A stretch of 64,000 bases of DNA, taken from NCBI GenBank assembly GCA_028097945.1, contig JAOHFJ010000001.1, forward strand, positions 1-64,000. Direction: 5' to 3'. This DNA is from Candidatus Pelagibacter sp. (GTDB taxonomy: Bacteria > Pseudomonadota > Alphaproteobacteria > Pelagibacterales > Pelagibacteraceae). Under the pieces are notes generated by a model. The model did not search any database. It was not told the DNA's origin and saw only the letters and a list, made by a program, of their open reading frames with translations. Positions 17,409-26,791 of this stretch are shown here, one piece after another. Every line of letters begins with the position of its first letter. Positions within the stretch are counted from its first letter, which is position 1. Both the position numbers and the translations under genes were made by a program.

Positions 17409-17836
17409 ATTTATATCTTTTATTTAAAGCATTGCATCTAGTAGCAGTAATATCTTGGATGGCTGGATTATTATACCTACCACGTATATTCGTTTATCAC
17501 ACCGAAGCAACCCATGATTCTCAAAAAAGTATTTTCAAAATTATGGAAAGAAAACTTTATAATTATATTATGATGCCTGCTATGTTGCTTTCTTGGTTGC
17601 TTGGTTTATTGCTAATACACAGTCTTGGGTTTAATGTTTTCTTAGAAGTGTGGATGCAAATTAAAATTGTATCTGTTATAATTTTAACCTATTACCATTT
17701 CCTGCTTGGAAAATATCTTAATGAACTTTCGATAGGCATTAGCACCAAAACTTCGAAATTTTTTAGAATAATAAATGAAATTCCTACAATTATACTAATT
17801 GTTGTTGTATTTGTTGTGGTTTTTAAGCCTTTATAA
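17405..17836 (+). CDS. hemJ: Protoporphyrinogen IX oxidase HemJ
   Basis: Membrane protoporphyrinogen oxidase of the HemJ type, which replaces HemG and HemY in most alphaproteobacteria. The 143-residue protein has four predicted membrane helices and the family's conserved opening FKALHLVAVISWMAGLLYLPRIFVYH, including His11 and the later YYHFLLGKYL. It overlaps hemH by four bases. With hemE and hemH it gives three of the last four steps of heme synthesis, lacking only coproporphyrinogen oxidase. Confidence 0.94.
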   Translation: MNLYLLFKALHLVAVISWMAGLLYLPRIFVYHTEATHDSQKSIFKIMERKLYNYIMMPAMLLSWLLGLLLIHSLGFNVFLEVWMQIKIVSVIILTYYHFLLGKYLNELSIGISTKTSKFFRIINEIPTIILIVVVFVVVFKPL

Positions 17837-17902
17837 TAAGTCTTGAATTTTTTCAAAAAAGTCATATATTTTTAATACTTTCCTATTAATCTATACAATT
17901 TC

Positions 17903-19177
17903 ATGAATTTACAAGAATTAAAGCAGAAGAACCCAGCAGAGCTTATTAATGAAGCAGAAAAGCTTGGTATTGAAAATCCAAGCACTTTAAGAAAGCAGGA
18001 AATACTTTTTGCAATATTAAAAAAATTAGCTGAGAAAAATGAACAAATTACAGCTACAGGCGTGTTAGAAGTTTTACAAGATGGTTTTGGTTTCCTACGG
18101 GCTATTGAGTCTAATTATTTACCGGGCCCAGATGACATTTATGTAAGTCCAAGTCAGATTAGAAGGTTTGGTTTAAGAACGGGTGACTCTGTTGAGGGAG
18201 AGATTAGGGGTCCTAAAGATGCAGAAAGATATTTTGCACTATTAAAAGTAAATAAAATAAATTTTGATGAACCCGAGAAAGGTAAAAACAAGATTGCCTT
18301 TGACAATCTTACGCCCCTTTATCCTAACGAAAGAATTAAATTAGAAGTAGAAACAACTAAGGTTGAAAAAAAACCTGATAACACTGCTAGACTTATAGAT
18401 TTGGTAAGTCCAATAGGAAAAGGACAAAGATCTTTGATCGTATCCCCTCCAAGAGCAGGTAAGACAATTATTCTACAAAACATTGCTCAATCTATTACTG
18501 CAAACCATCCGGAATGCTATTTAATGGTTCTTCTAATTGATGAACGGCCAGAAGAGGTAACAGATATGCAGAGATCAGTAAAAGGAGAAGTGGTAGCTTC
18601 AACATTTGATGAACCGGCTTCAAGACATGTCGCTGTAGCAGAAATGGTTATTGAAAAAGCTAAAAGATTAGTTGAGCATAAAAAGGATGTTGTAATATTA
18701 TTAGACTCTATCACAAGGCTAGGAAGAGCTTACAATGCTGTGATACCGAGTTCTGGAAAAGTTTTGACTGGAGGAGTTGACGCAAATGCTCTTCAAAGAC
18801 CCAAAAGATTTTTTGGTGCAGCTCGTAATGTTGAAGAAGGGGGTTCACTCACGATTATTTCTACAGCTCTTATAGATACAGGAAGTAGAATGGATGAGGT
18901 GATTTTTGAAGAATTCAAAGGAACTGGAAATTCAGAATTAATTTTAGACAGAAAAGTTGCAGATAAGAGAATTTACCCAGCGCTTGATATCACAAGATCA
19001 GGCACTAGAAGAGAGGAACTTTTATTTGAAAAAGATGATCTTTCAAAAATGAATGTTCTAAGAAGAATTATCAGCCCAATGGGAACAATGGATGGAATTG
19101 AGTTTTTAATCGCTAAATTAAAAAATACAAAAAATAATGCAGATTTTTTTGACTCAATGAACAAATCAGCAAATTAA
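17903..19177 (+). CDS. rho: Transcription termination factor Rho
   Basis: Hexameric RNA-dependent helicase that ends transcription. The 424-residue protein has the N-terminal Rho helix bundle ([22 protein letters not shown]), the cold-shock-like RNA-binding domain ([14 protein letters not shown]), Walker A in SPPRAGKT (residues 181-188), Walker [17 protein letters not shown], the Q-loop [11 protein letters not shown] and the arginine-finger region. It lacks the acidic insertions of some high-GC species. It lies 66 bases after hemJ. The rho next to the hemE-H group fits the alphaproteobacterial origin neighbourhood. Confidence 0.98.
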   Translation: MNLQELKQKNPAELINEAEKLGIENPSTLRKQEILFAILKKLAEKNEQITATGVLEVLQDGFGFLRAIESNYLPGPDDIYVSPSQIRRFGLRTGDSVEGEIRGPKDAERYFALLKVNKINFDEPEKGKNKIAFDNLTPLYPNERIKLEVETTKVEKKPDNTARLIDLVSPIGKGQRSLIVSPPRAGKTIILQNIAQSITANHPECYLMVLLIDERPEEVTDMQRSVKGEVVASTFDEPASRHVAVAEMVIEKAKRLVEHKKDVVILLDSITRLGRAYNAVIPSSGKVLTGGVDANALQRPKRFFGAARNVEEGGSLTIISTALIDTGSRMDEVIFEEFKGTGNSELILDRKVADKRIYPALDITRSGTRREELLFEKDDLSKMNVLRRIISPMGTMDGIEFLIAKLKNTKNNADFFDSMNKSAN

Positions 19178-19179
19178 TT

Positions 19180-19797
19180 TTATTGTATAGTTTGATTGTT
19201 TAAACCTGTCTCGTATAGATAAAAACTGATTATACTTTCAAGTGTATCAATTTTATTTTCAATAGAGATTGCCTCAAGAAGTTTTTGTTTTTCCTCATTG
19301 GTGATTGGAGCAATCATCGCGAGTGTGTTTATTTTTTGAGCAGAGTCTAGTTTTTCAAATTCTCTCCAATTAAGCAATAATCCATTTCTTTTAAAAAAAG
19401 TTTTAGCTTTCTCCATTAAACTGTCTGCATCTATTTCGTTATGGATATTTTCCGCATCATTGCCAAAATTTTTATAATCAACTTGAAATTCACGGTAAAG
19501 CTTTTTACTAGATATTTCTTTTAGTATCTTAAATCTTGAGATACCTGTAAGATTAATCAAAATTCTACCATCTTTACTTTTTTGGTAATTGCTAATTTTT
19601 CCCAAACAACCAATATCATAAACAGAATCGCCTTCTTTTTTGGCTTGGACCATTCCCATTAATTTATCTTTATTAAAAGCATCATTCACTAGGTCCAAAT
19701 ATCTTTGCTCAAAAATGTTAAGTGGAAGGTTTGTTTTTGGAAAATATATGACACCGCTTAATGGGAAAACCGGAATTATATCAGGAAACTTTTTCAT
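19180..19797 (-). CDS. LON N-terminal substrate-binding domain protein
   Basis: A 205-residue stand-alone LON-SB (PUA-like) domain protein without ATPase or protease domains. Features: IIPVFPLSGVIYFPKTNLPLNIFEQRYLDLVNDAF, the family's P-L-x-P-L-x-IFE-x-RY signature; a beta-barrel with GCLGKISNYQKSKDGRILINLTGISRFKI; and a helical C-terminus (EEKQKLLEAISIENKIDTL). Homologues are widespread in alphaproteobacteria, but the function is not established. It converges with rho, only two bases apart. Confidence 0.92.
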   Translation of the reverse strand: MKKFPDIIPVFPLSGVIYFPKTNLPLNIFEQRYLDLVNDAFNKDKLMGMVQAKKEGDSVYDIGCLGKISNYQKSKDGRILINLTGISRFKILKEISSKKLYREFQVDYKNFGNDAENIHNEIDADSLMEKAKTFFKRNGLLLNWREFEKLDSAQKINTLAMIAPITNEEKQKLLEAISIENKIDTLESIISFYLYETGLNNQTIQ

Positions 19798-19888
19798 AAG
19801 ATTATTATATAAAAAAATTTAACTTGTAGGTAGCGGCATTTTATAAAGGTTGACCATTGATAAGAGTGTGTACTATACTTCAGTAATT

Positions 19889-19963
19889 GCGGGCATAGCT
19901 CAGTGGTAGAGCGTCTCGTTGCCAACGAGAAGGTCGAGGGTTCGAACCCCTTTGCCCGCTCCA
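19889..19963 (+). tRNA. tRNA-Gly(GCC)
   Basis: A full cloverleaf can be folded by eye: acceptor stem GCGGGCA with TGCCCGC, D-arm TAGCTCAGTGGTAGAGC, anticodon stem TCTCG/CGAGA with loop TTGCCAA and anticodon GCC at 19921-19923, and T-arm GGTTCGAACCCC-type loop. Discriminator U and an encoded CCA end follow. It lies in the gap between the divergent LON-domain and pterin dehydratase genes. It reads GGC and GGU codons. Confidence 0.98.
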
Positions 19964-19985
19964 AATTAAGTTTTCAGGGAATACA

Positions 19986-20324
19986 ATGACTGATTTATCA
20001 AAAAAAAAATGCATTGCTTGCGATGGCAATATACCGCCATTTGATAAAAGTGAAATACATAAATATTTAAAAAAAGTTGATGGTTGGGACGTAAAAAGTG
20101 ATGAGGATAATAGTTTTTATTTAATTAAAAATTTCAAATTTAAAAATTTTGAAGAAAGTCAAAGTTTTGTAAATAAGGTGGGAAATTTAGCAGAAGAAGA
20201 AAACCATCATCCAGATATTTCGTTTGGTTGGGGCTATTGTAAAGTAAAAATTTTTACACACGCTATTCAAGGACTTGCAGAGAGCGATTTTATTCTAGCA
20301 GCAAAGATAGATAAAATTAATTAA
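19986..20324 (+). CDS. phhB: 4a-hydroxytetrahydrobiopterin dehydratase (PCD/DCoH family)
   Basis: Predicted pterin-4a-carbinolamine dehydratase. Family active-site motif EENHHPDISFGWGYCKVKIFTH is intact (E-x3-H-H-P and the later Trp/His), within a 112-residue alpha/beta fold. Residues 1-17 add a small segment KKKCIACDG with a C-x-x-C pair, uncommon in the canonical enzyme but seen in some bacterial members. No phenylalanine hydroxylase is visible nearby, so a role in pterin or molybdopterin recycling is equally possible. It converges with purH, with a four-base overlap. Confidence 0.92.
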   Translation: MTDLSKKKCIACDGNIPPFDKSEIHKYLKKVDGWDVKSDEDNSFYLIKNFKFKNFEESQSFVNKVGNLAEEENHHPDISFGWGYCKVKIFTHAIQGLAESDFILAAKIDKIN

Positions 20325-21871
20325 TGATTAAAATGTCTAATGCTTGTAAAAAGCATTTTAATCTTTGATTTATTCGCAGCATTTATGATTTCTTGATCTC
20401 TAATTGATCCACCTGGCTGAACTATAGTTTTTACACCTGCTTTAATAAGAGTATTTACTCCGTCTGCAAATGGAAAAAAGGCATCTGACGCAGCTATAGA
20501 ATTTTTAATTTTTGACGATTGAAATTGCTTTGCTTTTTGAACTGCTATTTTACAACTATCTAATCTGCTAGGCTGACCAGCACCTATACCTATTGTTGAA
20601 TAATTATTACATAGTACAATAGCATTTGATTTTACGTGCTTGCATACGTTGAACGCGAACTGTATCTCCTCTATTTCTTTCTTACTAGGTTTTAATTTAG
20701 TAACACACTTTAATTTTTTTTTATCAATTACAATATTATCTTTACTTTGTAGTAAAAAAGATCCACCAAATGATTTAACCGAAGAAAGGGTCTTTAATTT
20801 AAAATTTGAAATATCGATTATTCTTAAATTTTTTTTCCTTTTTAGTAAATCTAAAGAACTTTTATCAAAACCTTTAGCAAGAATTACTTCTAAAAAATTT
20901 TTACTAATTTCACTAGCTATATTTACATTTATCTTATAATTACAAGCAATAACTCCCCCAAAAGCACTTATTGGATCAGAAGCGTATGCATTTCTAAATG
21001 AAACTAGAGGAACTTTATTTTCGGAGACACCGCATGGGTTAGCATGTTTTATTATTACAGTCCCAGAATTTTTTTTTAATGAGTCTAAAATTTGTAAAGA
21101 TGCAAACATATCATTGTAATTATTATAACTTAGTTCTTTTCCATGAACTTGTGTAAATCCAAGTTGCCTATCATCATAATCACTGACATATAAAGAACTT
21201 TGTTGATGGGGATTTTCACCGTACCTTAATTTTTGTAATTTTCTTCCAAAAATCGTTTTTCTTTCAGGAAACTCAATTTTAAGTTTCTTATTAAACCAAG
21301 TTGCAATCATAGCGTCGTAATAAGCTGTAAGACTAAAAGCTTTAGAAGACATTAATTCTCGAAATTTTAACGATGTTTTTCCTTTATGCACATTTAATTC
21401 TTTAATTAATTTTTCATAATCATCCTTATTAGTTACTATAGTAACATTTTTAAAGTTCTTCGCAGCAGCCCTAACCATCGTGGGACCACCTATGTCTATA
21501 TTTTCTATTATTTTTTTAGGATTTTTTGTATTTGTAACTATTTTCTGAAATGGATAAAAATTTACAATAATGAGATCAATAGCGGGAAAATTTTGTTTAG
21601 ACATTTCACTTTTATGTTTTTTATTCTGTCGATCATGAAGTATGCCTGCGTGAATTTTAGGATGAAGAGTTTTAACTCTACCATCCAACATCTCTTTAAA
21701 ACCTGTATATTTTGATAACTCAACACATTCGTATCCCAATTTTTTAATTGAAGTATAAGTTCCACCTGAGCTTATTATGTTTATATTAAATTTTTTTAAT
21801 ACCTTAAGGAGTGAAATTAAATTTTCTTTATTAGAAACAGATATTAAAGCGTTTTTTACTTTTAGATTCAT
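20321..21871 (-). CDS. purH: Bifunctional AICAR transformylase/IMP cyclohydrolase PurH
   Basis: Last two steps of IMP synthesis. It has 516 residues. The N-terminal IMP cyclohydrolase (MGS-like) domain begins NALISVSNKENLISLLKVL with the SSGGTYTSIKKLG and HPKIHAGIL motifs. The C-terminal AICAR transformylase has TVIIKHANPCGV with the catalytic Lys-His pair, AFGGVIACN, and SDAFFPFADGVNTLIKAGVKTIVQPGGSIRDQE. It consumes AICAR, including that released by HisF-HisH. Its start is two bases after the heparinase-like gene stop. Confidence 0.98.
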   Translation of the reverse strand: MNLKVKNALISVSNKENLISLLKVLKKFNINIISSGGTYTSIKKLGYECVELSKYTGFKEMLDGRVKTLHPKIHAGILHDRQNKKHKSEMSKQNFPAIDLIIVNFYPFQKIVTNTKNPKKIIENIDIGGPTMVRAAAKNFKNVTIVTNKDDYEKLIKELNVHKGKTSLKFRELMSSKAFSLTAYYDAMIATWFNKKLKIEFPERKTIFGRKLQKLRYGENPHQQSSLYVSDYDDRQLGFTQVHGKELSYNNYNDMFASLQILDSLKKNSGTVIIKHANPCGVSENKVPLVSFRNAYASDPISAFGGVIACNYKINVNIASEISKNFLEVILAKGFDKSSLDLLKRKKNLRIIDISNFKLKTLSSVKSFGGSFLLQSKDNIVIDKKKLKCVTKLKPSKKEIEEIQFAFNVCKHVKSNAIVLCNNYSTIGIGAGQPSRLDSCKIAVQKAKQFQSSKIKNSIAASDAFFPFADGVNTLIKAGVKTIVQPGGSIRDQEIINAANKSKIKMLFTSIRHFNH

Positions 21872-21873
21872 TA

Positions 21874-23511
21874 TTAAATATTTTTTTTAATTTCCCAATT
21901 AAAGATTTTATTCTTATTTACTAAATTACCACTGATTGTAATACAATTACTATCTATTATTTTTTTTTCACCTAAAAATATACTTTTTTCTATATCCAGA
22001 CTTTCATTGTAAATAGTAAAAAGTAGAGATTTGTTTTTAGAAATTTGAATTAATGCACTATTCCCGCTCATAGTTTTGACCACACTTAGTTTTGGGTTAA
22101 TGTGAAATCTAAAAGCATACCTAATCGGATATCCATCCTTAGCTTTAAAAATATGATCTGAGCCTTTGAGAAAATTATTTTTCTTATCTATGTATATCTC
22201 TCTCTTGTGTGTGCATCCAAATTTTTTCTCATAGCCATTATTAGAAGCAGAACATCCAATGATGTCATTTTCATTTTTTGAGGAAATTTCAAAGGATTTA
22301 AAACTATTTTGAATTGAATTACCAAAAACCTTGTTGATCATTTTGTTGTTTTCAAATTTTGTTATAGATGTTTCATTAATAGTCAAAGTTGATTGGCATG
22401 CTGTAAGTCTGCTCAATAGTTCTGCTTTTTGTGAGATGTGGTTACCAAATCCAGAATTAGTTATAATTTTTACACCATCTAAAAAGTATTCGAAAGATAA
22501 GGGCCCAGATTGATAAGATTTAGAGAATTTTTTTTGAGGAGGTTTATCAATATCTATAATTACAAAGTGATTTTTATGCTTAATTTTAAACAAGCCTCCT
22601 AAGTTGTTATTTTTATAATCAGTCTTAAAATTTTCAAAATATTTTTCGATTTGAGATAATTTCACCGAATTAGCTCCATTAAATAAAGGCAAACAGTCAT
22701 CGGGAGTTCTAATAAAGTAAATACAATTTAAATTTTTTTCAATTATATCATCTAAAAATTCTGGAACATATTTTTGACTATCTTTAATTATTTCTTTACA
22801 AAATATAAAGTATTTCGAAAAAAAAATTAAATCGTTTGGATTTCTAGATAAAGGGAAGCCGTTAGTATCAAAGAAATTTTTTACAACATTTTCAATTTCT
22901 TTAATCCCAAGATTATAGTTTTCCTCATATTCTTTAAAAACAAGACCAGTAAGAATTATAGCAGTCAAAATTTCTATTTTTTTTGAAATATTTTTTTCAA
23001 ATTTAATATTTTTTTTTAGGTGATTGGTTTGACTAATAATACAATCTAAAAAATTTTTTCTAAAATCAAAGGTACTATTATTTAAGATAATATCTGTATT
23101 TAAAATCCAACTAATAATCCTTGCACTTAAAGTTGAGGTCTCCCATATTTTTTGTTTGTATTTGGAATTTTTTATCATCCATATAAAAATTATTTTTTTA
23201 ATTTTTTTATTGTCAGTTTTTCGATCTAAAAGATTAAGCCAGAAAAAATTATGCATTTGATCTGTATCTTTTTTTTTATTCTCAAGCCAAAACATATTTG
23301 GATCAATGTCATTAATCTTAAACGTCTGATTATTTGATGGTGCAATAATCGATAATAAAAACGGATTTGGATTATAGTAGACTTGTTTTGGCGTTATAGA
23401 CTCTAATGATTTATTGTAGTTCTTAGATGAAAAATATAATTTTTTGAAAAATTTTATTAATGTTATTTGATACGCGATCAAGTAAAAATAGACACTTTTC
23501 AAGGCAAACAT
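21874..23511 (-). CDS. Heparinase II/III-like protein
   Basis: A 545-residue protein resembling the alphaproteobacterial heparinase II/III family found beside purH. The N-terminal half is alpha-helical (WLNLLDRKTDNKKIKKIIFIWMIKNS, then STLSARIISWILNTDII) like the toroid domain. The C-terminal half is beta-rich with YQSGPLSFEYFLDGVKIITNSGFGNH and a DHIFKAKDGYPIRYAFRFHINP strand region, typical of the lyase beta-sheet domain. Family members act on acidic polysaccharides, but in this genomic context cell-envelope glycan processing is only a guess. No clear signal peptide; rpe lies upstream and purH downstream, a conserved order. Confidence 0.85.
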   Translation of the reverse strand: MFALKSVYFYLIAYQITLIKFFKKLYFSSKNYNKSLESITPKQVYYNPNPFLLSIIAPSNNQTFKINDIDPNMFWLENKKKDTDQMHNFFWLNLLDRKTDNKKIKKIIFIWMIKNSKYKQKIWETSTLSARIISWILNTDIILNNSTFDFRKNFLDCIISQTNHLKKNIKFEKNISKKIEILTAIILTGLVFKEYEENYNLGIKEIENVVKNFFDTNGFPLSRNPNDLIFFSKYFIFCKEIIKDSQKYVPEFLDDIIEKNLNCIYFIRTPDDCLPLFNGANSVKLSQIEKYFENFKTDYKNNNLGGLFKIKHKNHFVIIDIDKPPQKKFSKSYQSGPLSFEYFLDGVKIITNSGFGNHISQKAELLSRLTACQSTLTINETSITKFENNKMINKVFGNSIQNSFKSFEISSKNENDIIGCSASNNGYEKKFGCTHKREIYIDKKNNFLKGSDHIFKAKDGYPIRYAFRFHINPKLSVVKTMSGNSALIQISKNKSLLFTIYNESLDIEKSIFLGEKKIIDSNCITISGNLVNKNKIFNWEIKKNI

Positions 23512-23514
23512 CTA

Positions 23515-24177
23515 CTAATTATTTCTGAGAATTTCTATATTTTTTTTTAGGTCACCCTTATTTTCTTTAAAGACAGTAGACCCCGACACAAGGATATTAG
23601 CACCTGCATCTTTTGCTTTGGAACAATTTTCAAAATTAATTCCTCCATCTATTTCAACATCTACATTTAAATTTTTTTGATTAATTAAATCTCTTACAGT
23701 TTTTGTTTTTTCTAAAACTTCCGGCATAAATTTCTGACCTCCAAAACCAGGTTCAACGCTCATGATTAAAACTAAGTCAATTTGATCTAAATGATCTTTG
23801 ATTAAATCAACTTTTGATTTTGGTTTTAAGGAAATACCAACTTTTTTATTTTGATCTTTTATCAATTTTATAGTTTTTGAAACATCCGAAGTAGCCTCTG
23901 GGTGAAAAGTGATGATATCCGCACCAGCTTCAGCAAAATTTTTTATAAAACTATCAACAGGTGAAATCATTAAATGAACATCAAATGTTTTTTTTGTAAG
24001 AGGTCTTAGTTTTTTTATTACCTCTGGACCTATAGTAAGATTAGGAACAAAATGTCCATCCATTACATCAATGTGTATATAATCTGCGCCTGCCTTTTCT
24101 AATGAAATAACTTCATCGCCTAATTTACTAAAATCGGCAGACAAAATTGAAGGAGAAATTTTAATTAAACTGCTCAT
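23515..24177 (-). CDS. rpe: Ribulose-phosphate 3-epimerase
   Basis: Pentose phosphate pathway epimerase (220 residues, normal length). The TIM barrel shows ISPSILSADFSKLGDEV, the metal ligands in YIHIDVMDGHFVPNLTIG and FDVHLMI, the conserved VLIMSVEPGFGGQKF, and the second Asp in VDVEIDGGIN. LVSGSTVFK is the phosphate-binding loop. It is three bases upstream of the heparinase-like gene. The preceding minus-strand gene, a small membrane protein, ends 47 bases upstream of it. Confidence 0.98.
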   Translation of the reverse strand: MSSLIKISPSILSADFSKLGDEVISLEKAGADYIHIDVMDGHFVPNLTIGPEVIKKLRPLTKKTFDVHLMISPVDSFIKNFAEAGADIITFHPEATSDVSKTIKLIKDQNKKVGISLKPKSKVDLIKDHLDQIDLVLIMSVEPGFGGQKFMPEVLEKTKTVRDLINQKNLNVDVEIDGGINFENCSKAKDAGANILVSGSTVFKENKGDLKKNIEILRNN

Positions 24178-24224
24178 AATTTGTTTATATTTTAAACTAA
24201 AACTTTGTCAAAAAAATTAAGGTT

Positions 24225-24560
24225 TTAGTTGAATAACTGATAAAGTTGTCTAGAAAAATCACTTTCAAGTGGAAATGCCAGCATTCCCCATACATCATAG
24301 CCTAAAATATATGGCATTGCATAAAATCTAAATAAGTAGAAAAACCAAGCAACATAAAGAGCTATAAAAGGGCCCCATAAAAAACTAGGTGTGATAAATT
24401 TAAATAAGTTAATAATTGGATTTGTGTATTTAACAAAAACACGCATGAAGAAAAAAGTAGAGTCTTCCCTCTGAAAAATATTCATAAATGCTCGTCCAAT
24501 TAAGGTCCACATAATTGTCCCTAATATGTAGTCTAAAACGATTGCCCAAGTAGGTATCAT
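24225..24560 (-). CDS. Small integral membrane protein, function unknown
   Basis: A 111-residue protein I cannot assign to a named family with confidence. Two hydrophobic helices are clear, one near residues 5-25 (IVLDYILGTIMWTLIGRAFM) and one at about 62-85 (LWGPFIALYVAWFFYLFRFY); the segment YTNPIINLFKFITPSFL between them recalls YggT-type proteins. A YggT relative is possible. It lies between rpe and the acetate symporter operon, on the same strand as both but downstream of a strong terminator, so it probably has its own promoter. Confidence 0.8.
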   Translation of the reverse strand: MIPTWAIVLDYILGTIMWTLIGRAFMNIFQREDSTFFFMRVFVKYTNPIINLFKFITPSFLWGPFIALYVAWFFYLFRFYAMPYILGYDVWGMLAFPLESDFSRQLYQLFN

Positions 24561-24590
24561 ATTTCTAAAGTATCATGATTTAGGTAAAAA

Positions 24591-24617
24591 AAAAGGGGCG
24601 AAAAAATCGCCCCTTTT
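24591..24617 (-). terminator. Rho-independent terminator after symporter gene
   Basis: An 11-bp perfect stem (24591-24601 with 24607-24617) with a five-base loop and core GGGGCGA/TCGCCCC, standing out in AT-rich DNA. On the minus strand it is followed by a T run (complement of the A run at 24586-24594) and lies 26 bases past the symporter stop codon. It ends the DUF4212-symporter transcript. Confidence 0.92.
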
Positions 24618-24642
24618 AATTTTTAATTATTAATAGTTACTA

Positions 24643-26496
24643 CTACTGTTTACCAAGGATTGGTTTACCCGTTGGTATTCTAGTGTCATCTACCATTTTC
24701 TGTATTGATGGAGATGGTTCTTTAGTCATTAAACTAACTACAACCATTACCACTAAACAGATAGGTGCACCAATTAAACCAAATCTTAAGTGGTCGATAC
24801 CTAAGAATGGCTCATTAACACCACCGAAAATTGGTACTGAAAACTTAGGATATACCCATAATAGGTAAAATAATCCTGAAAGAATTCCAGTAACTATTCC
24901 AGCAATAGCACCTGCTCTAGTAGCTCTCTTCCACCATACACCAAGTACAAGTGGGAAGAACAAGCCAGACATTGCAAAGTCGAATGCCCAAGCAACCGAA
25001 CCTAAGATACTTGTTAGCCTGAAAGAGGCAATGTAAGCACCAGCAGCTCCGATTATTACTAGAAGTACACGAGCAACTAAAAGTCTTTTAGCTGTATCAG
25101 CTTTTGGATCTATGATTTTGTAGTAAATATCATGAGATAAAGCATTTGATATCGCTAACACAAGACCATCAGCAGTTGACATGGCAGCAGCCATACCACC
25201 AGCAAACACAAGTCCGGAGATTACGAACGGTAGTCCCGCTACTTCTGGAGTAGCTAATACTACAACGTCACCTCTCATGAACCATTCGTTCAACTGAAGT
25301 ATACCGTCACCATTAAAGTCTGCGATAAATACTTGTTTAACTTCAGACCATCTCTGTACCCATTCTATAGACTGAACTTCAGAAATAGATTTTCCAATAA
25401 TTCCAGTCGGTAGATTTGGATCCATTAATGCCAACTTAGACAATGTCGCTAACATAGGCGCTGAAGAGTAAAGTAAGAAAATAAAGAATAGCGACCAAGC
25501 TACTGATTTTCTTGCTGCTCTAACAGAAGGAGTTGTAAAGTATCTCATTAAGATATGAGGTAACGATGCAGTTCCCACCATCATACAAATCGCTAACGAT
25601 AAGTATTTCCAGACAGCCATTCCACCTTCAGGTACTCCAGAGTGAGTTCCAGAGATATATTTCAATCCTCCTGGTACCCCAGCTGCTTTCATATCTGCGG
25701 CGCTGTTTTTAACTAGTCCAAATTGTTGTTCAAGTTCACCAAGTCTTGCAACTTCATCACCTAACATTAAGTGGGGGAAAACACCTCCACCTACTTTATT
25801 ACTGATCCAGAATACTGGTAGTAAGTAAGCAATGATTAATACAATGTATTGAGCAACCTGAGTCCAAGTTACGGCTCTCATTCCACCAAGCATTGAACAG
25901 ATAAGGATACTTATTAATCCTACCCATACACCTGCTTCAAACGGAATTCCAAGAGCTCTAGAAGCAATTGTACCCGTAGCGTTAATTTGTGCAGTCACGT
26001 AAGTAAATGATGCTATGAAAAGCACGAATACTGCGCAAGCTCTTACGAGATTACCACCGTATCGTGTTCCGATAAAATCAGGAACTGTGTAACATCCAAA
26101 TTTTCTTAGGTACGGAGCCATTAAAGTTGCTACAAGTACATATCCACCTGTCCAACCTACTAAGAAGGCCATATAAGTATAGCCACCATAGTAAACTCCA
26201 CCTGCTAAGGCTACGAATGAAGCACCTGACATCCAGTCAGCTGCTGTTGCCATTCCGTTAAATACGGTAGGCACTTGTCTTCCTGCAACATAGTAGGCAT
26301 CTACTTGTATGGTTCGTGATAAATAACCGATTAAGGCATAAATCAAAACCGTGAAAGCCACGAACATCACTCCGATGTTTTTAGCTGACACACCAGCTTG
26401 TTCCGCAATAGCCATCAAAATGATGAATACCAAGAAACCGCCTGTGTAGGTCCCGTATATCTTCGGAAGGTTTTTTATAAAATCTCCTTTAAACAT
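24643..26496 (-). CDS. actP: ActP-like sodium:solute symporter, large subunit
   Basis: Secondary transporter of the SSS family, 617 residues with about 13 membrane helices. Signatures: VPTVFNGMATAADWMSGASFVALAG, the G-x-x-Y-x-x-x-R motif region, and GGMAAAMSTADGLVLAISNALSHDIYY, typical of acetate/propionate-type members. It is preceded by the DUF4212 small subunit, the pairing seen in the VC_2705-type symporters. Acetyl-CoA synthetase on the same strand upstream supports acetate as substrate, which is an inference. Between two helices the loop DFNGDGILQLNE (residues 393-404) matches an EF-hand-type Ca2+-binding loop. A terminator follows. Confidence 0.93.
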   Translation of the reverse strand: MFKGDFIKNLPKIYGTYTGGFLVFIILMAIAEQAGVSAKNIGVMFVAFTVLIYALIGYLSRTIQVDAYYVAGRQVPTVFNGMATAADWMSGASFVALAGGVYYGGYTYMAFLVGWTGGYVLVATLMAPYLRKFGCYTVPDFIGTRYGGNLVRACAVFVLFIASFTYVTAQINATGTIASRALGIPFEAGVWVGLISILICSMLGGMRAVTWTQVAQYIVLIIAYLLPVFWISNKVGGGVFPHLMLGDEVARLGELEQQFGLVKNSAADMKAAGVPGGLKYISGTHSGVPEGGMAVWKYLSLAICMMVGTASLPHILMRYFTTPSVRAARKSVAWSLFFIFLLYSSAPMLATLSKLALMDPNLPTGIIGKSISEVQSIEWVQRWSEVKQVFIADFNGDGILQLNEWFMRGDVVVLATPEVAGLPFVISGLVFAGGMAAAMSTADGLVLAISNALSHDIYYKIIDPKADTAKRLLVARVLLVIIGAAGAYIASFRLTSILGSVAWAFDFAMSGLFFPLVLGVWWKRATRAGAIAGIVTGILSGLFYLLWVYPKFSVPIFGGVNEPFLGIDHLRFGLIGAPICLVVMVVVSLMTKEPSPSIQKMVDDTRIPTGKPILGKQ

Positions 26497-26753
26497 TAGT
26501 CATCCTCTCTTTCCGAGAAGCCATGCTCTTCGTCGATTTTTTCTTGTTTATTTGCAGTCCAAAACAAAATTATCACAAAGGCAAGAAGTGAACCTTGCGC
26601 AGTCATGTAATATGCTAGTGGATAGCCAAGAAAAGACATCGTGTTCAGTTCAGAACCAAACATGAAGATCACTAATGAGAAGAAAGCCCAAAGAACCAAT
26701 GTTACTATCATATGGTTTTTTGTCTTATTCCAATATGCGTCTTTATTTGACAT
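26496..26753 (-). CDS. DUF4212 symporter small subunit
   Basis: An 85-residue membrane protein with two helices (MIVTLVLWAFFSLVIFMFGSEL-type and GSLLAFVIILFWTANKQE) and a charged C-terminus. It belongs to the sodium/substrate symporter small-subunit family (DUF4212), which is always paired with an SSS permease. Its stop shares a base with the start of the symporter gene. Strong Shine-Dalgarno AGGGGG sits just before the ATG. The gap upstream holds an 18-bp palindrome. Confidence 0.94.
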   Translation of the reverse strand: MSNKDAYWNKTKNHMIVTLVLWAFFSLVIFMFGSELNTMSFLGYPLAYYMTAQGSLLAFVIILFWTANKQEKIDEEHGFSEREDD

Positions 26754-26773
26754 ATTTCCCCCTATTATTTTTA

Positions 26774-26791
26774 ACTTTTTACGTAAAAAGT
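26774..26791. promoter_or_regulatory. 18-bp perfect palindrome upstream of symporter operon
   Basis: ACTTTTTACGTAAAAAGT is a perfect palindrome, 20 bases upstream of the DUF4212 start codon. A second, 13-base palindrome ACTCATTATGAGT lies at 26814-26826. Both fall in the 196-base gap between the symporter operon and the divergent unknown gene. They are good candidates for an operator controlling acetate uptake; the regulator is not known. Confidence 0.55.

Noticed and set aside
17844..17857. TTGAA/TTCAA hairpin upstream of rho as a regulatory leader
   Set aside because: Only five A-T-rich pairs and no further structure; not distinguishable from background.
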